Shown here: one piece after another, positions 1 through 12,192 of the stretch | Position numbering within the stretch: position 1 is the stretch's first letter | How the letters are laid out: each line of letters opens with the position of its first letter | From: Owenia fusiformis | Taxonomy: Eukaryota > Annelida > Polychaeta > Sabellida > Oweniidae | Assembly (NCBI GenBank): GCA_903813345.2 | Contig: CAIIXF020000002.1 | Span: 33,558,109 to 33,622,108, forward strand | Reading direction: 5' to 3' | Length of the DNA: 64,000 nucleotides | Position numbers and translations under genes: made by a program | The notes under the pieces: model-generated | Told to the model about the DNA's origin: nothing | The model's input: only the letters and a program-made list of their open reading frames with translations | Database searches by the model: none

Positions 1-786
1 CATTCACTTTTATATTCCTCATAATAAGTTCAAGACAAAAAGATTCATTTTAATATGCAAATAATATATATATAATATGTATTTCCAATAACTGTAGATA
101 GTATGTGACCACATTCTTTAAAAAATCAGACCATTTTTCCAAAAGGTCATTACGACATAGCACCACATTTTAAACATGTACTAATAACACAAATGACAAA
201 ACAAAGAACACCCTTTTACAACCATAAACACCCCATTTTCAGAGAAAAGGTGAAAAAACTTAGGAATGTTAAGATTTAGTGAACATGTTTTTGTCCCATA
301 TACTTCAAATAAAGTTATGATAAAAAATACATCTCAATGTACAACTTAAACAATTATTCCTTATATTTCTTAAAATATTGACAGGAGATTATGGTTCAAA
401 GGTGATCATCTTATACCTACACTACACTACACTAGATCACAATGCCACAAATAATTTACATGTATTTGTTCTTTTTTAAATTTATATTCCATAACTTTGA
501 TTGAGAGTGTACAATTTTGACACAAAGCAGATATAACTAATAAACCAAATATTACATATATCTGAGAAATTTTATGACAATGGAGAATATTATTAGTTTA
601 ATCACATCAACGGAGATACAAAACACGGAACACATTTTCACGTTATGGCTTATCAGTGTTATACAATTTCCTAGATCTTTTTTCTTGTTTTGGGATTTAT
701 GCCAATTCTCACTACTTGAGCTCATTGAGACTGGGGTTAGAGTAATCTTGAACAGCAAGTGCCGCTTCAATTAGATCTATTTCGGA
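1..786. repeat. Segmental direct duplication, copy 1
   Basis: This block is repeated in the same orientation at 2453-3468. It has the same opening (CATTCACTTTTATATTCC), the same ACTACACTACACTAG stretch and the same end (CCGCTTCAATTAGAT). The copies differ by scattered substitutions, and copy 2 carries about 230 extra bases. The block may continue left of the window. I see no convincing gene in it; the short open frames are not preserved between the two copies. Confidence 0.9.
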
Positions 787-1187
787 TACTTTCTTGCGTA
801 CAAGAAATGGTTTATGAACAATTAATTTGTGATCATGCAGTCATGATTCATGCCATTTCGTTATGTTTGAATATCGCTTTCACTAGTATGCTTTTACACG
901 AAGGTCACTTGGGACTCCTTGATTGTATTTTATCAAACGATGTAGTGCTTGTAGTATTTGTATCACTAGCTACTACACATTCCGATACACCACTCCATTG
1001 TTTCTGTTTTGCAGCTCGTAACATGGTCTGATATTATATAGACTTCTTTCTTGTTCCGATTGTAATTAGGTGAAAGATTGCTGATGTTGCTCGGTTTAAG
1101 TCATAAAGGGAATACATCATGTTATATCATATAGTATCTCTCGACTCTAAGAATGGGGTAACAAGGTTATTATGTTAGTATAACAGG

Positions 1188-1475
1188 GACGGATCTGGGA
1201 ACCAACAAGGGGGGGGGGGGGGGCAAATTTCAGTTAATAAAAAAATCCCGAAAAAATTTGGGCCCCTAAAACCAGAAAGTGGGTTTTGAAGTTTTGAAAA
1301 TTTGAGGCCCATTTTCATCAAAATTTGGCCTAAAATTAAAAATAAGGCCTTAAAAGACTGAGTAATGAACTAAAAGGCACACTTTTTGAGGCCATAAGGC
1401 CTTTTTTGGCCCCAAAAGCAGCAGACCATTTTTTCTGGGCCCACCCAAGGGGGGGGGGGTGCCCACCAGATCCGC
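1188..1475. mobile_element. Small inverted-repeat element with poly-G tracts (GATCTGG ends)
   Basis: The ends are inverted: ACGGATCTGG on the left and CCAGATCCGC on the right. Inside are two long G runs (about 1210-1223 and 1450-1459) and repeated GGCCC/AAGGCC motifs. A diverged relative lies at about 26268-26500. It is non-coding. The transposon superfamily is not identified. Confidence 0.65.
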
Positions 1476-1921
1476 CAGTGTGTAATACATAAAGTATGAT
1501 ACATGTACTTGACACAAAAAGCTGATCGTAGTCTATATAAATAATTTATTTCCTGTTTTCAATTTGATTAGATGATTGATACAATGCATATGGTTGAACT
1601 GACATCACATCTATGTAATTGATGAAATTATGTTAACTGGTAAGTGTAATACATAACAAAGTACTAGTATGCTACAGACATCCCTAACAAAATGTTGATT
1701 GCAGTCTCTTATTAACAATTTTTATTACCAACATTTCATCCTATAAAATAGTAATACTGTAACAATAATACACACAACTAGAATTCTCTACTCTAAAGCA
1801 GCAGATTCAATCAAACAAAACATATTTTATAAAATCACTGAATCATTTTCAACATCACTGCAAGATAGTGGCCAAAAATCTTTCGTTTTCGTTAAACCTT
1901 CAATTTCATTTAAACTAATAT

Positions 1922-2004
1922 AAGTTGAATCTGGATTCCAAATGCGAAACATTTGGAAGAATCTGGATTCCAAATGCGAAACATTTGGAATCCAGATTCA
2001 ACTT
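1922..2004. repeat. Hairpin/foldback repeat
   Basis: AAGTTGAATCTGGATTCC begins the block and its reverse complement ends it. In between, the GATTCCAAATGCGAAACATT segment occurs twice, so two alternative hairpins can form. It may be a miniature inverted-repeat element. Confidence 0.75.
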
Positions 2005-2452
2005 TTCAATATTTTAGCTGAAATCTAGGTTTATCGAAGACGAACTAATTTTGGCCACCATTTTGAATAATACTAACTGCACTTAGAGACATTTAAGTGT
2101 GGAACAGTGAACTTGTTTTGTTTAGTGGTAGAATAGAATGTACACCTGTGACCTGACAAGACATCCAATTAGGAATCCCTTCTTGAATAGAAGCCCAATG
2201 CTCAGTTTTGACTGATAGTTTGTATCAAAAGTTACATTTTTCATGAAATATGGAAAAACTTTGAGGTGGCCATATTGAAAATTTTGAGCAGAATTCCACA
2301 AGACCAATCAGTATTTGGGTTGTCACCTAGGGAAATGCACCATTTCTCTAGATCCATTCCAAACATGTGTAGCTGGATGATATGCCAATGTTAATTACAT
2401 ATAAGGTGTCCATATTTAATAATTAGAACACAAATAATATGACCATTATTCA

Positions 2453-3468
2453 CATTCACTTTTATATTCCTCATAATAAGTTCAAGACAAAAAGATTCAT
2501 TTTAGATGCAAATAATATATGTATAATAGTATGTGATCACATTCTTTAAAAAACAGACCATTTTCCCAAAAGGTCATTACGACATAGCACCACATTTTAA
2601 ACATGTACAGTACTAATAACACAAATGACAAAACAAAGAACACGCTTTTCCAACCATAAACACCCCATTTTCAGAGAAAAGTTAAAATAAAAAAAACTTG
2701 GGAATGTCACTTCAATTCTATTCAATTCAAATATTTTGATTTTGAAATATGTTTTCTATCATGATGTCAATCATTGTGATCATTATGAAAGTTACATAAA
2801 AATTATCATCATGTTCATCCACCTTTAGTTAGATTAAGTGAACATGTTTTTGTCCCATATACTTCAAATAGAGTTATGATAAAAATAAATCTCAATATAC
2901 AACTTCAACAGTTTTATGATAAAAATACATCTCAATGTACAACTTAAACAGTTTTATGATAAAAATACATCTCAATGTACAACTTAAACAGTTATTCCTT
3001 CTTATATATGCTTCGGAGTTATATTTCTTAAAATATTGACAGGAGATTATGGTTCAAGGTGATCATCTTATACTACACTACACTATATTACACTACATTA
3101 CACTACACTAGATCACAATGCCACAAAAAATTTACATGTATTTGTTCTTTTTTAGATTTATATTCCATAACTTTGATTGAGAGTGTACAATTTTGACACA
3201 AAGCAGATGTAACTAATAAACCAAATATAACATATATCTGAGAAATCTTATGGCAATGGAGAATATTATTACTGTAGTTTAATCACATCAACGGAGATAC
3301 AAAACACTGAACACATTTTCATGTTATGCCTTATCAGTGTTATACAATTTCCTAGATCTTTTTTTCTTGTTTTGGGATTTATGCCAATTCTCACTACTTG
3401 AGCTCATTGAGACTAAGGTTAGAGTAATCTTGAACAGCAAGTGCCGCTTCAATTAGATTTATTTCGGA
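2453..3468. repeat. Segmental direct duplication, copy 2
   Basis: Second copy of 1-786 in direct orientation. It differs by an insertion of about 120 bp near 2708-2830 and by a triplicated segment of about 45 bp (units beginning GTTTTATGATAAAAATACAT, about 2880-2995) that is single in copy 1. Confidence 0.9.
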
Positions 3469-3492
3469 AATAGGAGCTCAATGTTTATCATA

Positions 3493-3748
3493 CAGTAAAA
3501 CTGTCTACCCAGAAGGCTATTTGGACTGGCCAAACGTGTTCAGATTGGTGGGTATTCATATTTGAGAATTTTAACATGGAGGTCTATGGAAGAATAAAGC
3601 AAGGCATTAAAATGTAAAATGTCACCACTTACCATTTGCTACCGATGTGGTCTGCCATCAGATACAAGTTGGAGACCACAACAATACAAAAAGTGTTCAC
3701 ATTAAGAGGTGTTCAGATAAGAGAGGAGTTTGGGTTTTAGTTTTACTG
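3493..3748. mobile_element. Tigger/pogo-type MITE with TA target site
   Basis: The element begins CAGTAAAACTG and ends AGTTTTACTG, with TA on both sides (3491-3492 and 3749-3750). It is a short relative of the elements at 33004-34372 and 63084-63236. A dispersed element (AAAATGTCACCACTTACC family) appears inserted at about 3601-3690. It abuts the start of the satellite array. Confidence 0.75.
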
Positions 3749-3756
3749 TAGGATAA

Positions 3757-6700
3757 CAAAGTGTTCGACTTAGGATTCCACCAAGGGTGTAATACATTTT
3801 CAGACTTAATTTAAATGATGTAAAGGGTCCACTTGCAAGGTGTTCCACTTAGGATTCCACTAAGGGTGTAATACATATACAGACTTAATTCAAATGATGT
3901 CAAAGGGTCCGCTTGCAAGGTGTTCCACTTAGGATTCCACTAAGGGTGTAATACATATATAGACTTAATTCAAATGATGTAAAAGGGTCCGCTTGCAAGG
4001 TGTTCCACTTAGGATTCCACTAAGGGTGTAATACATATATAGACTTAATTTAAATGATGTCAAAGGGTCCACTTGCAAGGTGTTCCACTTAGGATTCCAC
4101 TAAGGGTGTAATACATTTTCAGACTTAATTTAAATGATGTAAAGGGTCCACTTGCAAGGTGTTCCACTTAGGATTCCACTAAGGGTGTAATACATATACA
4201 GACTTAATTCAAATGATGTCAAAGGGTTCGCTTGCAAGGTGTTCCACTTAGGATTCCACTAAGGGTGTAATACATTTTCAGACTTAATTTAAATGATGTC
4301 AAAGGGTCCGCTTGCAAGGTGTTCAACTTAGGATTCCACTAAGGGTGTAATACATATACAGACTTAATTCAAATGATGTCAAAGGGTCCGCTTGCAAGGT
4401 GTTCCACTTAGGATTCCACTAAGGGTGTAATACATATACAGACTTAATTCAAATGATGTCAAAGGGTCCGCTTGCAAGGTGTTCCACTTAGGATTCCACT
4501 AAGGGTGTAATACATATACAGACTTAATTTAAATGATGTAAAGGGTCCACTTGCAAGGTGTTCCACTTAGGATTCCACTAAGGGTGTAATACATATACAG
4601 ACTTAATTTAAATGATGTAAAGGGTCCGCTTGCAAGGTGTTCCACTTAGGATTCCACTAAGGGTGTACTACATATACAGACTTAATTCAAATGATGTCAA
4701 AGGGTCCGCTTGCAAGGTGTTCCACTTATGATTCCACTAAGGGTGTAATACATATACAGACTTAATTCAAATGATGTCAAAGGGTCCGCTTGCAAGGTGT
4801 TCCACTTAGGATTCCACTAAGGGTGTAATACATATACAGACTTAATTTAAATGATGTAAAAGGGTCCGCTTGCAAGGTGTTCCACTTAGGATTCCACTAA
4901 GGGTGTAATACATATACAGACTTAATTTAAATGATGTCAAAGGATCCACTTGCAAGGTGTTCCACTTAGGATTCCACTAAGGGTGTAATACATTTTCAGA
5001 CTTAATTCAAATGATGTCAAAGGGTCCGCTTGCAAGGTGTTCCACTTATGATTCCACTAAGGGTGTAATACATATACAGACTTAATTTAAATGATGTCAA
5101 AGGGTCCGCTTGCAAGGTGTTCCACTTAGGATTCCACTAAGGGTGTAATACATTTTCAGACTTAATTCAAATGATGTCAAAGGGTCCACTTGCAAGGTGT
5201 TCCACTTAGGATTCCACTAAGGGTGTAAAACATATACAGACTTAATTTAAATGATGTCAAAGGGTCCGCTTGCAAGGTGTTCCACTTAGGATTCCACTAA
5301 GGGTGTAATACATATACAGACTTAATTTAAATGATGTCAAAGGGTCCGCTTGCAAGGTGTTCCACTTAGGATTCCACCAAGGGTGTAATACATTTTCAGA
5401 CTTAATTCAAATGATGTCAAAGGGTCCGCTTGCAAGGTGTTCCACTTATGATTCCACTAAGGGTGTAATACATATACAGACTTAATTTAAATGATGTCAA
5501 AGGGTCCGCTTGCAAGGTGTTCCACTTAGGATTCCATTAAGGGTGAAATACATATACAGACTTAATTTAAATGATGTCAAAGGGTCCACTTGCAAGGTGT
5601 TCCACTTAGGATTCCACTAAGGGTGTAATACATTTTCAGACTTAATTCAAATGATGTCAAAGGGTCCACTTGCAAGGTGTTCCACTTATGATTCCACTAA
5701 GGGTGTGATACATATACAAACTTAATTTAAATGATGTAAAAGGGTCCCCTTGCAAGGTGTTCCACTTAGGATTCCACTAAGGGTGTAATACATATACAGA
5801 CTTAATTTAAATGATGTAAAAGGGTTCGCTTGCAAGGTGTTTCACTTAGGATTCCACTAAGGGTGTAATTCATATACAGACTTAATTTAAATGATGTCAA
5901 AGGGTCCGCTTGCAAGGTGTTCCACTTAGGATTCCACTAAGGGTGTAATACATATATAGACTTAATTTAAATGATGTCAAAGGGTCCGCTTGCAAGGTGT
6001 TCCACTTAGGATTACACTAAGGGTGTAATACATATACAGACTTAATTTAAATGATGTAAAAGGGTCCGCTTGCAAGGTGTTCCACTTAGGATTCCACTAA
6101 GGGTGTAATACATATACAGACTTAATTCAAATGATGTCAAAGGGTCCACTTGCAAGGTGTTCCACTTAGGATTCCACTAAGGGTGTAATACATATACAGA
6201 CTTAATTTAAATGATGTCAAAGGGTGCGCTTGCAAGGTGTTCCACTTAGGATTCCACTAAGGGTGTAATACATATACAGACTTAATTTAAATGATGTAAA
6301 AGGGTCCGCTTGCAAGGTGTTCCACTTAGGATTCCACTAAGGGTGTAATACATATACAGACTTAATTTAAATGATGTCAAAGGGTCCGCTTGCAAGGTGT
6401 TCCACTTAGGATTCCACTAAGGGTGTAATACATATACAGACTTAATTTAAATGATGTAAAAGGGTCCGCTTGCAAGGTGTTCCACTTATGATTCCACTAA
6501 GGGTGTAATACATATACAGACTTAATTTAAATGATGTCAAAGGGTCCGCTTGCAAGGTGTTCCACTTATGATTCCACTAAGGGTGTAATACCTATACAGA
6601 CTTACTTTAAATGATGTCAAAGGGTCTGCTTGCAAGGTGTTTCACTTAGGATTCCACTAAGGGTGTAATACATATACAGACTTAATTCAAATGATGTCAA

Positions 6701-9602
6701 AGGGTCCACTTGCAAGGTGTTCCACTTAGGATTCCACTAAGGGTGTAATACATATACAGACTTAATTTAAATGATGTAAAAGGGTCCGCTTGCAAGGTGT
6801 TCCACTTGGGATTCCACTAAGGGTGTAATACATATACAGACTTAATTTAAATGATGTAAAAGGGTCCGCTTGCAAGGTGTTCCACTTAGGATTCCACTAA
6901 GGGTGTAATACATTTTCAGACTTAATTCAAATGATGTCAAAGGATCCACTTGCAAGGTGTTCCACTTAGGATTCCACTAAGGGTGTAATACATTTTCAGA
7001 CTTAATTCAAATGATGTCAAAGGATCCACTTGCAAGGTGTTCCACTTAGGATTCCACTAAGGGTGTAATACATTTTCAGACTTAATTTAAATGATGTCAA
7101 AGGGTCCGCTTGCAAGGTGTTCCACTTAGGATTCCACTAAGGGTGTAATACATATACAGACTTACTTTAAATGATGTCAAAGGGTCCACTTGCAAGGTGT
7201 TCCACTTAGGATTCCACTAAGGGTGTAATACATATACAGACTTAATTCAAATGATGTCAAAGGGTCCGCTTGCAAGGTGTTTCACTTAGGATTCCACTAA
7301 GGGTGTAATACATATATAGACTTAATTCAAATAATGTCAAAGGATCCGCTTGCAAGGTGTTCCACTTAGGATTCCACTAAGGGTGTAATACATTTTCAGA
7401 TTTAATTTAAATGATGTCAAAGGGTCCGCTTGCAAGGTGTTCCACTTAGGATTCCACTTAGGGTGTAATACATATACAGACTTACTTTAAATGATGTCAA
7501 AGGGTCCACTTGCAAGGTGTTCCACTTAGGATTCCACTAAGGGTGTAATACATATACAGACTTAATTTAAATGATGTCTAAGGGTCCGCTTGCAAGATGT
7601 TCCACTTAGGATTCCACTAAGGGTGTAATACATATACAGACTTAATTCAAATGATGTAAAAGGGTCCGCTTGCAAGGTGTTCCACTTAGGATTCCACTAA
7701 GGGTGTAATACATATACAGACTTAATTTAAATGATGTCAAAGGGTTCGCTTGCAAGATGTTCCACTTAGGATTCCACTAAGGGTGTAATACATTTTCAGA
7801 CTTAATTCAAATGATGTCAAAGGGTCCACTTGCAAGGTGTTCCACTTGGGATTCCACTAAATGTGTAATACATTTTCAGACTTAATTCAAATGATGTCAA
7901 AGGGTCCACTTGCAAGGTGTTCCACTTAGGATTCCACTAAGGGTGTAATACATATACAGGCTTAATTTAAATGATGTCAGAGGGTCCACTTGCAAGGTGT
8001 TCCACTTAGGATTCCACTAAGGGTGTAATACATATATAGACTTAATTTAAATGATGTCAAAGGGTCCGCTTGCAAGGTGTTCCACTTATGATTCCACTAA
8101 GGGTGTAATACATATACAGACTTAATTTAAATGATGTCAAAGGGTCCGCTTGCAAGGTGTTCCACTTAGGATTGCACTAAGGGTGTAATACATATCCAGA
8201 CTTAATTCAAATGATGTCAAAGGGTCCGCTTGCAAGGTGTTCAATTTAGGATTTCACTAAGGGTGTAATACATATACAGACTTAATTTAAATGATGTCAA
8301 AGGGTCCACTTGCAAAGTGTTCCACTTAGGATTCCACTAAGGGTGTAATACATATACAGACTTAATTCAAATGATGTCAAAGGGTCCACTTGCAAGGTGT
8401 TCCACTTATGATTCCACTAAGGGTGTAATACATATAGACTTAATTTAAATGATGAAAGGGTCCGCTTGCAAGGTGTTCCACTTAGGATTCCACTAAGGGT
8501 GTAATACATATACAGACTTAATTCAAATGATGTAAAAGGGTCCGCTTGCAAGGTGTTCCACTTAGGATTCCACTAAGGGTGTAATACATATACAGACTTA
8601 ATTCAAATGATGTCAAAGGGTCCGCTTGCAAGGTGTTTCACTTAGGATTCCACTAAGGGTGTAATACATATACAGACTTAATTTAAATTATGTCAAAGGG
8701 TCCGCATGCAAGGTGTTCCACTTAGGATTCACCAAGGGTGTAATACATATACAGACTTAATTTAAATGATGTCAAAGGGTCCGCTTGCAAGGTGTTCCAC
8801 TTAGGATTGCACTAAGGGTGTAATACATATACAGACTTAATTTAAATGATGTCAAAGGGTACGCTTGCAAGGTGTTCCACTTAGGATTGCACTAAGGGTG
8901 TAATACATATACAGACTTAATTTAAATGATGTCAAAGGGTCCGCTTGCAAGGTGTTCCACTTAGGATTCCACTAAGGGTGTAATACATATACAGACTTAA
9001 TTTAAATGATGTCAAAGGGTCCGCATGCAAGGTGTTCCACTTAGGATTCCACTAAGGGTGTAATACATATACAGACTTAATTTAAATGATGTCAAAGGGT
9101 CCGCTTGCAAGGTGTTCCACTTAGGATTGCACTAAGGGTGTAATACATATACAGACTTAATTTAAATGATGTCAAAGGGTCCGCTTGCAAGGTGTTCCAC
9201 TTAGGATTCCACTAAGGGTGTAATACATATACAGACTTAATTTAAATGATGTCAAAGGGTCCGCATGCAAGGTGTTCCACTTAGGATTCCACTAAGGGTG
9301 TAATACATATACAGACTTAATTTAAATGATGTCAAAGGGTCCGCTTGCAAGGTGTTTCACTTAGGATTCCACTAAGGGTGTACTACATATACAGACTTAA
9401 TTTAAATGATGTCAAAGGGTCCGCTTGCAAGGTGTTTCACTTAGGATTCCACTAAGGGTGTAATACATATACAGACTTAATTTAAATGATGTCAAAGGGT
9501 ACGCTTGCAAGATGTTCCACTTAGGATTCCACTAAGGGTGTAATACATATAGACTTAATTTAAATGATGTCAAAGGGTCCGCTTGCAAGATGTTCCACTT
9601 GA
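3757..9602. repeat. 80-bp satellite array, about 73 copies
   Basis: Head-to-tail repeats with an 80-bp period (79 in units lacking one A). Each unit has GCAAGGTGTTCCACTTAGGA, GGGTGTAATACATATACAGA and CTTAATTTAAATGATGT segments. CTTAG-GATTCCA-CTAAG inside every unit is a small inverted repeat. Units differ at a few fixed positions (CATATACAGA or CATTTTCAGA; TGTCAAAG or TGTAAAAG). Around 8886-9300 the variants recur every three units (240 bp), which is a local higher-order repeat. There is no coding potential. Confidence 0.98.
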
Positions 9603-9917
9603 CAATAGTTAAGCTGACATAGAATTATTGATGTACATGTCTCCTTAGCGCAGTCAATGAGGCTCAATTTTTCACTTATTGTATATGCTAAAACATGTGC
9701 AATTACAGAGGTTCATTAACAAGATGTCTGTGGACTTGGAATGTCTACTGTTGGGAAATCTAACTGAATTGCCACATCTATTATCCACATGCATCATTTC
9801 TCCCAATTACACTATATCAACCTCTGTGAATAGCAAAACGAGTTGCAATATCTCTAATATGACAATGGTTACACAATGTGTTTATCATAAGTAAGGTGAC
9901 AAGGAGCACAAGTCAGT

Positions 9918-10170
9918 TGGCACAGATCTTAATTCAGGTGACACAGATTCTAAATCAGATGAGATGGATCCTAAATCAGGTGACAAGAATACTTAGCCAG
10001 GTGACAATGATCATGCCTGACTAAATAAGCCTTGTGACAAGTCAGGTGCCACTGATCTTAATTCAGGTGACACAGATTCTAAATCAGATGAGATGGATCC
10101 TAAATCAGGTGACAAGAATACTCTAAGCCAGGTGACAACGATCATGCCTGACTAATTAGCCTTGTGACAA
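9918..10170 (+). repeat. Tandem duplication of about 120 bp with aspartate/serine-rich frame
   Basis: Two copies of a segment beginning TCTTAATTCAGGTGACACAG. In one plus-strand frame both copies read as SGD-type repeats (for example LNSGDTDSKSDEMDPKSGDK), which may be a decayed low-complexity exon. No start, splice sites or domain are evident. Confidence 0.55.
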
Positions 10171-11258
10171 GGATCCTGTTGTTTTTTCACAACATCAGGA
10201 AACAACAACATAAACATTGAACTCTAGGTAATTATATTTATTCCAAAGCTGCATGTACCCTGAGAACCCCTTGAGGTTGTTTTTGTTTTTGATTGACATA
10301 CAATCCTCCATAGCAAGAATCCAAGATATGTTTCTACTTCTAGGGAAGATGGTGCATACTTAATATATTTGTATGCATAATATATTGCATATAACCAAAA
10401 TTCAAACAAAATCAAGGTCATTTGCTAAATGAACTTGAATTAAATACCCATGGGCTTTAATTTGAAGATTTTCAAAATTGCACCAAGTAGGGTACCATTA
10501 TGAGAAACTCTGGATCTTGAGTTCCTGCTAACAGAGAAAAATTCAAAACAGATTGAATTAATAAAATATACACGTACAAAATGAAATAAAAGATCTTTAA
10601 CAATAACTGATCATGTAAATAAAATACATAAAACAGAAATTGTGCTAAAAATAATATATAAATGGGATAAAATAGTTTTAAATAAAAGGTGCTGACAATC
10701 GTAAAATGTGATGTTTTATTAAAATATGATTTTTATCCTCCTGCGGTCTGAAGAGAATTCTTACTTCCTTATTTATATTTCATATCCACTCTCTGTTAAG
10801 TATGGACATGAATACTTACCACAAATAAACATAAAGACTCTATTTTTGGAATTAGATATCCTCTCAACAAACTATTTTTGCGGATTTCTGACACACATAA
10901 CAATATTTTACATGTAGATATTCCCTCATAAACAATTCTAAGAAGTGGATATCCATTATCCACCCAATATAACTATGACTATATAAATAAGAACAATATT
11001 TTTGAAGTGGATATCCACTTCACCAACCACATGTATTTCTTTTAAGTAATTGAATTTCTTAATAGTCTTAACAATTTCTTATATTTTAGGAGCACAATTG
11101 GATATCCACTCAATATGAACTACTCCTAAAATGTGAATATCTCGTGCCACCTCACATAAAAATAGTTTTTTTAAAGGTGGATATTTCTCTCCTCATAAAC
11201 TATTTCTTATAAATGAGGTAAATAGTTGAGCACTGATTTGTCTTTCAATAAGTCTACT

Positions 11259-11504
11259 CAGGGTTCTCACTAGGCTTTTAGAATCCGGAGATTCTCTTAA
11301 AAGATTGTCTTAAAACCCTCTTGCTCCAGAGTCTAATAGCTTTTCTGGAGTCTAAAGTGTTTTTCCTGAGTCTAATTTTACATTTTTATTTGCGGTAAAA
11401 CATTGTGATCTCACATGAGGGAGAAGTAGTCGTGATACCGCGAAAAAAGTAGTCACAATACCCCTAAAAATCCGGGGTATAAAAATTTCCTGGTGAGAAC
11501 CCTG
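11259..11504. mobile_element. Inverted-repeat element with CAGGGTTCTCAC ends
   Basis: The left end is CAGGGTTCTCACTAGG and the right end is the reverse complement, TGGTGAGAACCCTG. It is 246 bp and non-coding, with purine/pyrimidine repeats inside (TCTAA/TCTGGAG). I could not read a clear target-site duplication. Confidence 0.7.
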
Positions 11505-11908
11505 ATACTATATCTTATTCTCCAGCATTCGTCAATACTTCGATATGTTATCATATGGCAAGCATTTGCTTTACTTTGTGTTTTACATTACTCAATATGT
11601 GTTGAATATCTTTTCGGGTTTCTGGTTACACAGTGGGTACAAGGGGCCCAGATTTGCCAGATTTAGGTGTCCCAGGAGCTCTCTCATCCAGATCTAGCCT
11701 GTTAAAAGACTCCCTCAGAATAAGTAAAAGAGGTACAGCCAGGCATACACATCCTAACAAGCCGAAATTCAACCAACTTGTATCTGAAAGAAAGATAAAT
11801 TGTTATCAAGAACTCAACTTTTGACTGTTGTAAAAAAATGAATTTTAATTCCTGGCCCAAATTACAATATTTGAAAATGTTCATTTGACTTTTAATTGAA
11901 ATTTCAAA

Positions 11909-12140
11909 AATGTCAGCTGACATCTGGGATAGGTCAATATAGTGAGTATACTCAATGTCAGCTGCCATCTGGAAAAGATCAATATAGTGACTATGCTCAA
12001 TGTCAGCTGACATCTGGGAATGATCAATAAAGTGAGTATACTCGATGTCAGCTGACATCTGGGAAAGATCAATATAGTGAGTATACTCAATGTCAGCTGA
12101 CATCTGGGAGAGATCAATATAGTGAGTATACTTGATGTCA
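11909..12140. repeat. 45-bp minisatellite, five copies
   Basis: Five units with a 45-bp period, each starting with the palindrome TGTCAGCTGACA or a one-base variant. Because 45 is divisible by three, both strands have long open frames with 15-residue periodicity. I attribute these to the repeat, not to a gene. Confidence 0.9.
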
Positions 12141-12192
12141 GATTGATTTGAATATATTGACTAATGTTTGAGAACAAGACACACAGTGATAA

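Larger units (their letters stand above)
787..2452. other. Spacer between the duplicated blocks; no gene seen
   Basis: AT-rich single-copy-looking DNA between the two duplicated blocks. It contains a poly-G inverted-repeat element at 1188-1475 and a perfect hairpin at 1922-2004. A 90-codon open frame starting near 759 has no recognisable domain or exon structure and is not called. Confidence 0.7.
9603..12192. other. Repeat-bearing AT-rich DNA, no supported gene
   Basis: This holds a short tandem duplication (9900-10180), direct GGATATCCACT motifs (10945-11200), an inverted-repeat element (11259-11504) and a 45-bp minisatellite (11909-12140). The missing last exon of the transporter gene to the right should lie in this direction, but I could not identify it. 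Confidence 0.6.

Noticed and set aside
759-1031. 90-codon frame rich in hydrophobic residues
   Set aside because: Extends from the duplicated block into the spacer; not supported in the duplicate copy and no exon signals.
3757-9602. CRISPR-like array
   Set aside because: The whole 80-bp unit is repeated without unique spacers, and the context is a eukaryotic genome.
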